A stretch of 64,000 bases of DNA from Streptomyces novaecaesareae (lineage in GTDB: Bacteria > Actinomycetota > Actinomycetes > Streptomycetales > Streptomycetaceae): positions 34,218 through 98,217 of the forward strand of contig NZ_JNWQ01000013.1 of NCBI RefSeq assembly GCF_000716875.1. Direction: 5' to 3'. The position numbers and the translations under genes were made by a program. The notes beneath the pieces are model-generated. The model did no database searches and was not told the origin of the DNA. It saw only the letters and a program-made list of their open reading frames with translations. Below are positions 9,001 through 16,900 of this stretch, piece after piece; position 1 is the stretch's first letter; each line of letters starts with the position of its first letter.

Positions 9001-10969
9001 TGACCGACTCCACGCCCAGGTCACCGAACTCGGCGTCGTGGTCGAGCAGGGCCACCGGGACGCCCAGGGCGGTCGCCACGATCTCGGCGATCGCTCCGGC
9101 AGCCGGGGCCGAAGCGGACGCCGGTCGCGGGGCCGGGGCGTCGGCCGACGTGACCACCGGCCGCACCGGCTCCGCCGGCTCGGTCGGCTCGGCGGGCTCG
9201 GCGGGCTCGGCGGGCTCGGCGGGCTCGGCGGGCTCGGCGGGCTCCGTCAACTCCGGCCAGGGGACGAGCAGTCCGGCCGTCGACTCGACGAGGACCCGGT
9301 CCAGTACGGCGAGTCCGGCCCGGTCGGTCAGGTCGCCGATCCCGAGCCGGGCGCCCGGGTTGGGCCCGGGCATCCCGGTCTCCCGCCAGCTCGGCCAGGC
9401 GACGGCCCGGAACTCCGGCCGCCCCGAACGCCGCTGGTACTCGGCGACGTAGCCGAGGTAGGCGTTGGCGGCGGCGTAGCCGGTCACCCCGGCCGCGAGC
9501 GCGGGGACCTCCGCGGCCAGCGAGGAGAAGAGGACGAAGAAGTCCGGCCGGTCCCCGGCGCACGCGTCGGCGAGCACGGACAGTCCGGCCACCTTGGGCT
9601 CGGCGACCTCGGTGAGGTCGGCCGGCCCCATGAGCGTGAACGGGGTGGTCCGCGCGGGGAAGGTGCCCGCGCAGTGCAGGACGCCCCCGACGGGGCCCAG
9701 CTCCGCCCGGACGCCGCGCAGGAAGGCTTCCAGCGCCGGCCGGTCGGTGAGCGCACCGGTGTGCAGGCGCACGGTGGCGCCGAGCGCCTCCAACCCGGCG
9801 ACCGCCTCGGTGCCCCTGGGTCGGCGGCCGAGAATCGCCAGCTTGCGCGCGCCGCGGCCGATCAGCCAGCGGGCGCAGAGCGCGCCGATGCCCCGGGTGC
9901 CGCCGGTGACCAGGTAGACCCGCTCGGGGTCGAGGCGCACCGGGACGGGCCGGGCGTCCTCCCGCCGGGCGTCCTCCCGCCGGGCGAGGACGGCGACCGA
10001 GCGGACGCCGTCACGCAGGCAGACCTCGGCGCCGGGCCGGCCGCCGAACCACTCGGCCGCGATCGTCCGGGCCGCCTCGCGCGGCCACCACTGCAGCCCG
10101 CCGAGGTCCAGCAGCCGGGTCCACAGGCCCGGGTGCTCACCGGGCAACGCCCGCAGCAGACCCGCCATCCGGGCGCCGGCGAGCGACGGCGCCGCGCCGT
10201 CCACCGGCTGGAGGCCGTCGCTGACGTGCAGCGCCCGCAGCTCGCCCGAGCCGGTGAGCAGCCGCTGCAGCACCTGGACCCGGGCGAGGAAGCTCGCCTC
10301 GTCCGGCTCGTCGGCGTCGAGGTCGCACAGGTCGATCCAGCCGGCCACCGGGCCGGCGACCGGCTCCGGCCGCACGGGGTCGACCAGCACGACGTTGTCG
10401 TGGCCGAGGAAGGCGCCGAGCTCCCGGGCCACCGCCCGGGCCGGAGCGGAGTCCGCGAGGCAGACGACGGTGCCGCTCGCGCGGTCCGGCGTGGGCTCGG
10501 GCAGGGCGTGCTCCCAGCGCTTCTCCAGCAGCGGGACGCCCGGCCGGTCGGCGGGCCGCCCGGGCAGCCAGTAGGCGTCCCGGCGGAAGGGGTAGGTCGG
10601 CAGGTCGACGAAGGCCACCGGAGTGCCGTGCAGGGCCGTCCAGTCGACGTCGCCGCCCTCGACCCAGCGGGCCGCGAGCTCCTGCGGGTCCGTGGCGGTG
10701 ACCACACCGGACGCCGCCGCCCGCCCCCGGTGCACCCGGCCGAGGTCGCCGGCGAGCACCTCGGCGAGGCGTTCGCGCAGCTCGTCGAGGGAGGACACCG
10801 CCATCGCGAGCCGCTCCCGGAACGGCTCGCGCCCGATCTGGAGCGTGGCCGCCAGGTCTGCCAGCGGCGGGGCGGAGGAGTCCAGGAAGTCCGCCAGTCG
10901 CCGCGCGGTCGCGGTCAGGCGGTCCGCGTCGGTCGCGGACAGGACCACCACCTGCGTTTCGGATGTCAC
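1..10969 (-). CDS. Trans-AT type I polyketide synthase, 3' end beyond window
   Basis: Multimodular AT-less PKS, at least 3,650 residues, continuing past the left edge. The GTG start overlaps the stop of the upstream NRPS/PKS gene (GTGA), with GAGGAG just before it. Domains in order: post-KS linker (1-140), KR (NADP motif near 355), ACP (GVES near 655), KS (Cys near 870, HGTG present), DH (HVHGIPVLP near 1183), ACP (GLDS near 1500), KR (GGAGGVG near 1746), KS (Cys near 2152), an ACP-like stretch with LGLDRV near 2480, enoyl-CoA hydratase domain (2630-2865), ACP (GADS near 2958), KS (Cys near 3260, HGTA) and its linker. The first linker-KR-ACP completes the module whose KS ends the upstream gene. 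No AT domains are present, so malonyl units must come from the AT-oxidoreductase at 45103-47397. The embedded ECH marks a beta-branching module. Both KRs keep the Ser/Tyr/Asn residues. Positions are estimated from the translated minus strand. Confidence 0.95.
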   Translation of the reverse strand, partial: MTSETQVVVLSATDADRLTATARRLADFLDSSAPPLADLAATLQIGREPFRERLAMAVSSLDELRERLAEVLAGDLGRVHRGRAAASGVVTATDPQELAARWVEGGDVDWTALHGTPVAFVDLPTYPFRRDAYWLPGRPADRPGVPLLEKRWEHALPEPTPDRASGTVVCLADSAPARAVARELGAFLGHDNVVLVDPVRPEPVAGPVAGWIDLCDLDADEPDEASFLARVQVLQRLLTGSGELRALHVSDGLQPVDGAAPSLAGARMAGLLRALPGEHPGLWTRLLDLGGLQWWPREAARTIAAEWFGGRPGAEVCLRDGVRSVAVLARREDARREDARPVPVRLDPERVYLVTGGTRGIGALCARWLIGRGARKLAILGRRPRGTEAVAGLEALGATVRLHTGALTDRPALEAFLRGVRAELGPVGGVLHCAGTFPARTTPFTLMGPADLTEVAEPKVAGLSVLADACAGDRPDFFVLFSSLAAEVPALAAGVTGYAAANAYLGYVAEYQRRSGRPEFRAVAWPSWRETGMPGPNPGARLGIGDLTDRAGLAVLDRVLVESTAGLLVPWPELTEPAEPAEPAEPAEPAEPAEPTEPAEPVRPVVTSADAPAPRPASASAPAAGAIAEIVATALGVPVALLDHDAEFGDLGVESVMLAELVRRIEERLGAPLEPTALLEHPTVHQLEAYLRREFAAEPAPTVGPATAEARPSGRIAVIGMSGRLPGAADLTEFWRNLRDGRSAVDEVPAARWDHTALYPERSVSKWGGFVSGIEDFDPEYFALGEDEARCLDPAVRLVLEGVATGLADAGYGPRELWGREVGVFIGARPSGYGRRIGIRGDSSGFGADPNFVAARVAHQFNFTGPNLVVDTACSSALVAVGLAVQSLLSGESHAAIAGGVEVLLDERPYLEFSAIGAISPRGRCAVFDESADGFVPGEGCGIVLLKRLEDALADGDRIHAVIEAVATGNDGHTMGLTTPNPTAQAKVVRRALAAAGVTADRIGMVEAHGTGTMIGDPIELRALTGVFRESTDRTGFCAIGSVKSGIGHLLSAAGIAGLLKTVLAVERGEIPATLNCEHPNPRFDFAASPFHPAVRTTPWPAAGRRLAGVSSFGFGGTNVHVIVGSAEDHQPRRAALPAPRFERRRLWLDAEPAAPSVPRAVEAGAFTHRSVVRHTDFVFEDHHVHGIPVLPGVALLELILQAVAAAGLDPDRAVLSDILFIDPIRTRPGMEREVRVTAAAPDGVAQQVEVHSSGPDGEWRCHLKATLAYSDEAEPAPIDPRAIIAEAAQVRDMAELYAQARAEQIVHGPRMSAVGGLHLAGERLLARLDVAASADLGSIALHPGLLDASTLVAFARTPLLGEPFIPVYIDSFRARHRSRGLRGACHVLVPRQERVAASGDVMHNDYLIYDGSGAFVAEVRGLACKRIRHAGLLALPAEDEPSVEDALPAEDALPALPARPAAGGAPRGYAARLRTMLAARLDQEAASISDTAGFYELGLDSAALLDIGRELEGVVGERLYPTLLFEHATIADLAAHLTAEYGEPSAPVPPAVGEPEVSSGIPADGPSETLFLRPVWSEEPLTAGPADEPVLLVGASAELAAAFPGTAVDRLDRAAAAARGERRIVLVLPDDPQAAHQALWSIAAGCVDRRPTEQISVLCLALRDGPVFTAAAALARTITAETPVVACRAVLVTGTTAPGDIARRVLGEPAEGREARWDGAVRSVGALVETPAAGGTPSPLRRGGRYLITGGAGGVGRLLAEHLVAEWGARLLLVGRSSEPAWVAGLSAAGYARADVSTRAGAESAAAAARAALGGLDGVFHCAGVLRDGMYFTKSPTESAEVLGAKALAAAHLDRATRGDGLDLFVVFSSLSGLLDSPGQGDYAFANAFCDGLAARRAAEVPGVSLSVAWPYWQDGGMRMPADAIAAFARTTGLHPMPAAEGMAALEAALTLGEPRIAVAHGDPARLRSGLAAPRPEPRRAPEPSVTPPSAPPVTPPSTRSGDIAIVGLAGRYPQAADLDGFWANLLAGRDCVTTVPEDRWPGGSDRPQGGFLDGIDRFDAGFFGVSRREAERMDPQERLFLTTAWQALENAGHRPGAEPRTGVFAAVMWGHYLLAGTDQGVAPTALATSVANRVSYTLDLQGPSLAVDTACSGSLVALHLAVESLRRGECAMALAGGVNLTVHPEKYRQLTQGGFLSTTGRCSSFGAEADGYIPGEGVGVAVLKPLERALADGDHVHAVIKGTGVGQTGRSSGFTVPDPAAQARLIAEVMAGSAVPAESISYVEAHGTGTSLGDPIEIAGLNRAHGDAARSVPCAIGSVKASIGHLEAAAGIAGVTKTVLQLRHRTLVPSLHSERLNPHLELADSRFTVQQHAAHWPDPEGARPRRAAVSAFGAGGTNAHVLLEEHRPARRTPAGGRQVFTLSARSAPALRAYAEAFLPLLGPEVGAGRRERLLTDVAALLGVPPGAVDPAESLAGLGLDRVSAAGLPGAPDLAESIDSLTAGAGGPRLPLADLCFTLREGRAVFAERLAFVADDAAALHRGLRAFLAGESHPDGFWPGSSGTAETSPYHRAAARWAEGEDVDWSELPRPADRPNRVPLPGHPLDEKRYWIGGWESSRAEAAPAVAPAGPAVPSAPGAPVVSLTVVDGDIALVTMADTEGRNMFTDAVLDGLTSVFGEIATRPELKAVVLTGTDQVFCMGGTPQALDQLASGNGSFTDAAFVYQGLLGCPLPVVAAVRGHAAGGGFAFGLYADVVVAAREATYAANFLAHGFTPGLGATYILEHRLGSALATEMLYTGRAYGGEELERRGAALQFRPRDQVLGVALDLARSMADLPPHAVRALKEELAGRIRTAVEQAVEREQELHGRVLGAESLSVVRERFGRPEPVAAPAPTPAPAAAPLPVPVPAAAPVPEVPVAAAEADADIEAVIARSLCAQLYLEPGELDRTLTFHEMGADSIVAVELVRALNAEFGLSLDSVATYDHPTIPALAAHARSLLDRSVERARAAVAEPVAPVAPVPVTPAGSAAHEQVAPLVLRAPAQAPEPAPAAVSPQDPAPLKLRLAELPTAPVPAPVPAPAPAADPARADAIAIIGMAGRFPGADDVDAFWSNLIAGRSEIRDMPADRWDASAVLDPDRTAKGRTYTAAAAALTGIDAFDAGFFHISPLEAVAMDPQQRLFLEESWKALEDAGYAGEGADRGSCGVFVGASAGEYSRLLGPDEEDSGYAFLGDSPSILAARIGYFLDLRGPAVAVDTACSSSLVAVHLAASAIRNGDCDMAVAGGVALMVTPQLHIRSSKVGMLSPSGRSLPFDAAADGIVLGEAVGAVVLKRLDRALADGDHVHAVLLGSGTNGDGKTNGITAPSARSQAELITRVHRRAGVRPEEIGYVEAHGTATPLGDPIEVKALKEAFGDAPGRCGLGSVKANIGHTTTAAGVAALVKLVLSLKHRRLAPTPGFTSLNTDIDLTGSPFFMVTESTDWPAGPAGRRIGAVSSFGFSGTNCHLVVAEPPARPAATAPAPAEVLVPLSATSEAALTRRVSDLAVALAAPDAPALADVAFTLATGRRHLPVRAVFGARDLSGLRAALAAGATAIGPVAEAYLRGEDVDWRAVLPQGARRVPLPGYPFTRDRYWPAEQHTGQQIEHQAEPNPEPPT
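9186..9239. repeat. Six tandem 9-bp repeats (ggctcggcg)
   Basis: Encodes an Ala-Glu-Pro repeat linker between the first KR and ACP of the left-edge PKS. Confidence 0.85.
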
Positions 10970-13900
10970 GACGGGTACTCCTCAAGAATCACGTGTGCGT
11001 TCGAACCACCGGCGCCGAAGGAGCTGAGTCCGGCCCGGCGCAGCGGGCCCGGCCACGGCGCGGCGGCGGTGTGCAGGCGGAAGGGCAGCCCGTCCCACGG
11101 AACGGCCGGGTTCGGCGGTTCGCCGTGCAGGGACGGCGCGAGGGTGCGGTGCCGCAGTTGCAGGACGACCTTGGTGAGGCCCGCGATGCCCGCCGCGCCC
11201 TCCAGGTGGCCGATGTTGGACTTGACCGAACCGATCGCGCAGCTGCCCGGCGGCAGGTCGCCGAAGGCGAGCCCGAGGCCGTCCAGTTCGACCGGATCGC
11301 CGAGCGCGGTGCCGGTGCCGTGCGCCTCGACGTAGGAGATCGACTCGGGGGCCGCGTCCGCCCGGCGCAGGGCTGCGCGGATCACCTCGGCCTGGCGCAG
11401 CGGTTGCGGCACGGTGTAGCCGTTGGCCCGACCGCCGTGGCCGACGGCGGTGCCCTTGATCACGGCGAGGATGCGGTCGCCGTCGGCCTCGGCCGCGGCC
11501 AGGGGCTTGAGCAGGACCGCGCCGACGCCCTCGCCCGGGGCGAAGCCGTCGCCGTCCGCCCCGAAGGAGCGGCACCGGTGGTCGCTGGAGGTCATCCCGA
11601 GCCGGGCCTGCTCCACGAACTTGTCCGGGTGCAGGTTGAGGTTGACCCCGCCGACCAGGGCGGCCTCGCACTCGCCGCGGTGCAGGCTCTCGCACGCCAG
11701 GTGCAGCGCGGTCAGCGACGAGGAGCACATGGTGTCGACGGTGAGGCTGGGGCCGGTGAGGTCGAGGAAGTAGGAGACCCGGTTGGCGATGCCCGCAGTG
11801 GACGAGCCGGCGCTGACCGGCGCCCCGCGCAGGGACTGCTCGACCCCGAAGTAGCCGTACTCGCGGTACATCGTGGCCGCGAACACCCCGACCTGGCCCC
11901 GGTGGCGCCCGGCCAGCCGGGTGCGCGGGTAGCAGGCGTTCTCCAGGGTCTCCCAGACGACCTCCAGGAACAACCGCTCCTGCGGGTCCATCAGTTCGGC
12001 GTCCCTGGGCGTGATGCCGAAGAACAGCGGGTCGAACGCGGTGACGTCGTCGAGGAAGGACCCGATCATGAGGGCGTCCGAGCGGGGCCGGTCCGCGGGC
12101 ACCGGGCGGATGCTGTCGCGGCCCTCCAGCAGGTTGTCCCAGAAGCTGTCCAGGTCGGGTGCGTCCGGGTAGCGGCCGCCGATCCCGATGATCGCGATGT
12201 CGGCGTGCTCCGGCCGCTCGGCGGCCTCGACCGGGTGGGTCGTACCGCGCCCGGCCGTGCCCCGCTCCGCCGTCCGCCGCTCGGCGAGGTGCTCGGCGAG
12301 GTGCTCGGCGACCGCGAGCAGCGTCGGATGGCGGAAGAACAGCGTGGCGGGCAGCTCGCCGTACTCCTCGGCGAGCCGGGCGTTGAGCCTGGTCACCAGG
12401 AGCGAGGTCAGCCCGTAGGCGTCGAGCGGCGCGCGGACGTCGATCCGGTCGGCCGGGATCTCCGACAGTTCCGCGTACAGCAGCCGCAGCCGCTCCGCCA
12501 CGGCCGTGGGGCCGGCCGGGACCGGGACAGCGGGTACCCGGGCGGCCGGTACCCGGGCGCCGGGCGCGGCGGTGTCCTCGGCGTCCTCGGCGTCCTCGGC
12601 GTCCAGCCAGAGCGGTGCCTCGGCGAAGACCTGGGCCGGCAGTGAGACCCGGGTCGGCGGGTCGGGCCACAGCGCGGCCCAGTCGACGGCCCCGCCGGCC
12701 AGCCAGACGTCCGCCAGCGTCTCGGAGCCCGGCTCGCGCAGAACGTCCGGGTGCGGGCGGCCGTCGAGGAAGGCCGTGAGCCGGGTGGCCAGGGACTCGA
12801 AGTCGGTGCAGCGCACGGCGATCCGGGCGGGCAGCGCGAACGACGCGGTCTGGGTGGTGTACGCGACCGCCGCCAGGTCGGCCTCGGCGCTCCACCGCGG
12901 GAGCCGGCCGAGCATCCGGCGGGCGACCGCCGGCAGGCTGTCGGCGTCCGACGCGGTGAGCAGCACCAGTGAACCGGTCGGCGATCCGGTGCCGGTACGG
13001 CGCCGCGCCGAGGGCTCGCGGACCAGGATCTGTGCGAGCGCGCCGGCTGCGCCGTACGAGCTGACCAGGGCCCGGCGCGGCCGGCCGGCCCCGGTCCAGT
13101 CCGCCGGGCCGGTGACCGGGCGGACCGGCAGCCGGTCCCACGGGATCAGCGGGTTCCGTTCCGCCGCCCAGAGTGTGGGCACGATCCGGCCGTGCCGGAG
13201 CTGGAGCAGCACCTTCGTCAACTGCGAGAGCGCGGCCGCCGGTTCGAGGTGGCCGAGGTTGGGCTTGATGGTGCCGACCATCGGGCCGTGCTCGAAGACC
13301 TCGCCGAGCGCTTCCAGTTCGGCCGCGTCGGCGAGCGCGGCGCCCGCGGCGCTCGCCTCGACGTAGTCGACGTCCGCGGGGTCCAGCCCCGCCGCGGCGA
13401 GCACCGACCGGATCGAGGCCGCCATCGCCGCCTGGTCCGGCATCCCGTAGCGGTCGACGGCACCGACGTGTCCGATCCAGCTGCCGTCCAGCACGGCGTG
13501 GACGACGTCGCCCGCCGCGTCGGACGCCCGGCGCAGCAGCAGCGCGCCGCCGCCCTCGCCGAGCAGCCAACCCGGCCGCCCGGCGTCGAGCGCTCCGGTC
13601 GGGACGCTCTCGGCGAGCAGGCCGGCGTCCCGCAGGACGGCGCGGCGGTACGGGTGCGCGACCACGTTGGCCGCGGCGACGATCGCGGCGTCGCACTCGC
13701 CGTCCCGCAGGCTCTTCACCGCCAGGTGGAGTGCCGTCGCGGACGAGGAGCAGGCGGTGTCGACCGCGAGGCTCGGGCCGTCGAAGCCGAAGAACTGGGA
13801 CACCCGGGCGGGGATCTCCGAGGCGACGGCGGTGACCTGGGCGGCGCCGTCGCGCCGCCAGGAGTCCGCGCCGACCTGCTGGTAGTCCTGCCACATCGCC

Positions 13901-16900
13901 CCGACGAAGACGCCGACCCGGGGCGCGGTGGAGGCGAGCGAGGCCGGACTGTGCCCCGCGTCGTTGAGGCAGTGCCAGACCGCCCGGAGCACCAGCCGCA
14001 GCTGCGGGTCCAGGGCCTTGGCCTCGACCGGGGCGAGCCGGAAGGCCAACGCGTCGAAGGAGGCCACGTCGTCGAGGTACGAGCCGTGGACGCCGGCGGT
14101 GAGCCCGGGGCGGCCCGGGGGCGGCGCGCCGACCGCGGAGCGGCCGGCCACCAGGGTGTCCCACAAGGCGTCCAGGTCCTCGGCGCCCGGGTACCGGCCG
14201 GCCATGCCGATCACCGCGATCCCGCTGTCCGGGCGCGGCGCCGGGGCCGCGAACGGGGGGAGCTCGCCGGTTGCCGCCACCGCCGGGTGGTCCGCACCGC
14301 CGCCGACGAACGACAGCAGCAGCCGGTGGCCGTCCCGGAGGTCGAGCGCCTGGCGCAGCCCGGCCTCGGAGACCTCGCCGATCGGGCAGAGGCCGAGGCC
14401 GCACGCGGCCTGGCCCATCATCAGCAGCTGGGCGATGTGGCCGGACTCGATCGCGAGGAAGCGGTCCGCGGCGGTGCCGTAGACGGGCTCGATCGCGTCC
14501 GACTGGCCGACCAGGTGGAGGGTGAACCGTGCCCGGTCGGCGATCGGCCGGTTGTAGTAGAAGTGCCCACCGGTCTCCGGGCCCGCGTCGCTCACCCGCT
14601 GCAGCGCGTGGGTCTCGGGGTGGTAGTAGTAGCTGCCCGCGCCGAGGCCCTCGACGGCGGCGGCCCCGACCTGGAGGTAGACCTGCACCGCGTAGGTGTC
14701 GCCGGCGGACGGGTAGAGGTGCCGGTCCCGGCCGTCGACGGTGACCTTGCGCAGCAGCCCGAGCAGCCGGGCGAGGTCGTGCGCCGGCACCGGGCCGGGC
14801 TTGAAGTCCCGTCGGCTCGCCCGCCAGGCGAAGTACTCGGCGGTCGGCGGCTCGGAGGCGAGCCGGACGGTCTCGACCGACTCGCCGTCCTGCCGCAGGT
14901 GCAGTCGGCGCGCCTTGAACTCGGCGCGCTGGTCCGCCGCGAAGAAGTCCACCGGCGCGGGCCCCTCGGCCGTCGGCTGTTCGGCCGTCTCGGGCTTCTC
15001 GGCCGTCGGCTGTTCGGCCGTCTCGGGCTTCTCGGCGGCCCCGGGCTTCTCGGCGGCCCCGGCCGCCCCGAGCGCCTTGGCGATGCCCCGGCAGGTCGGC
15101 TCGGAGAGCACCGCGGACACCGGGATGCGCTTGCCGTACCGCTGCTCCAGCACGTTGGAGACCTGGACCACGGTGAACGAGGTGGCGCCCTCGTTCCACA
15201 GGTCGGCGTCGGCGGCGATCCCGTCCAGACCCAGCTGGGCCGCGAAGACCGCGGCGATCTCCTCCGCCAGGCGCTCCTCGGTCATGCCCCGCTCGGCCGG
15301 GCCCGGTGCGGCCGGGCTCGGTTCGGCCAGGCCCTCCGTGCCCCGGCTCCCACCCGCCCCGAACTCGGGTGCGGCGGTGCCGCCGCCGTTCAGCAGTGCG
15401 GCACGGTCCAGCTTCCCGTTGGAGGTGGCGGGGAAGACCTCGCAGAACCGGACCACGTTCGGCACCATGTGCGCCGGCAGGGTCTCGGCGACGAAGGCCC
15501 GGAGCTCCGCGCCGGTCACCGGGGCGGACGCGATCACGAAGCCGTGCAGCCGGTCGGCGTCCGCCAAGGCCACCGCCTCCTTGACCGCCGGGTGCTCGCG
15601 CAACCGGTGCTCCACCTCACCGAGTTCGACCCGGAAGCCGCGCAGCTTGACCTGGGTGTCCTGGCGGCCGAGGAAGGTCAGGTTCCCGTCCGGGAGGTAC
15701 GCGGCCCGGTCGCCGGTGCGGTAGAGCCGCTCCCCGGGGCCCGCGAACGGATCGTCGACGAAGCGCTCCGCGGTGAGCTCGGCCATCCCGTGGTAGCCGC
15801 TGCTCAGGCAGACGCCGCCGATGAAGAGGTCGCCCTCGACCCCCACCGGGCAGGGCTGCATGGCCTCGTCCAGCACGTGGTAGCGGGCGTTGTCGATCGG
15901 ACGCCCGTACGGGATGCTCCGCCACTGCGGATCGATCTCGTCGACGTCGAAGCAGTTGGACCAGACGGTGGCCTCGGTGGCGCCGCCCAGGCTGACGATC
16001 CGGGCGCCCGGGAACGCCGCCCGCACCTCGTCGGGCAGCGTCAGCGGGGTGTAGTCACCGCTCAGGAAGACCAGCCGCAGCGCGTCCCGACCGCCCTGAC
16101 GGGCCGTCGGCAGCAGCGGGGCGACCTGGGCGAGCGTCGTCGGCGCGGAGTTCCAGAAGGTGATGGGCTCGTCGAGCAGCACGTCCAGCAGCAGGGCCGG
16201 GTCGCGCTGCTGCTCCTCGTCGGCGAGGTAGAGGGCGCCGCCGCAGCCGAGCACGCCGAAGATGTCGAACACCGACAGGTCGAAGCCCAGCGAGGTCACG
16301 GACAGGCCGAGGTCGTGCTCGCCGAAGTCGTAGGTCCGGCGGCACCAGGCGATGAGGTTGAGCACCGGCCGGTGGGTGACGGCGACGCCCTTGGGCGTAC
16401 CGGTGCTGCCCGAGGTGAAGATCACGTAGGCGAGGGAGTCCGCCGTGGAGCGCGGGGGCGGCTGGGGCGTCCACTCCTCCGGGCGAAGGTCCTCCAGCGC
16501 CAGTTCGGTGACCGGATCGGGCAGCGCGGTGCCGGGGGTGCGGGCCGTGGTGAGAACGATCGAGGCGCCGGTCAGCTCCAGCATCCGGGCGGTACGGGCC
16601 GCCGGAAGGCTCGGCTCGACGGGCAGGTAGGCGCCGCCCGCCTTGAGGATGCCGAGGACGGCGGCGACCATCTCCGGGCCCCGGGACATCCGCACACCGA
16701 CGATCGTCCCGGCGCCGACCCGGTGCTCGATCAGCCGCCAGGCGATCCGGTTGGCCAGGGCGTCCAGCTCGGCGAAGGTCATCGTGCCGCGGCTGCTGCG
16801 CAGCGCCACGGCGTCCGGGGTCCGGAGGGCGTGGTCGGCGACCAGCTCGTGGCAGAGGCGCTCGGTGCTGAACCAGCGGGCCGTGTCGTTCCATTCGTGG

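Noticed and set aside
9186-9239. CRISPR-like tandem repeats
   Set aside because: In-frame linker repeats with no spacers. The same holds for the repeats at 12571, 14966 and 47959.
3344-11335. Very long plus-strand open frame (about 2,660 codons), and a similar one at 32-3313
   Set aside because: Antisense shadow of the PKS gene. Its translation is low-complexity Arg/Gly/Pro, while the minus frame gives intact KS, KR, DH and ACP motifs.
10982-15199. Second minus-strand frame of about 1,400 codons inside the NRPS/PKS gene
   Set aside because: Off-frame reading with Arg/Gly-rich composition. The other frame carries all motifs.
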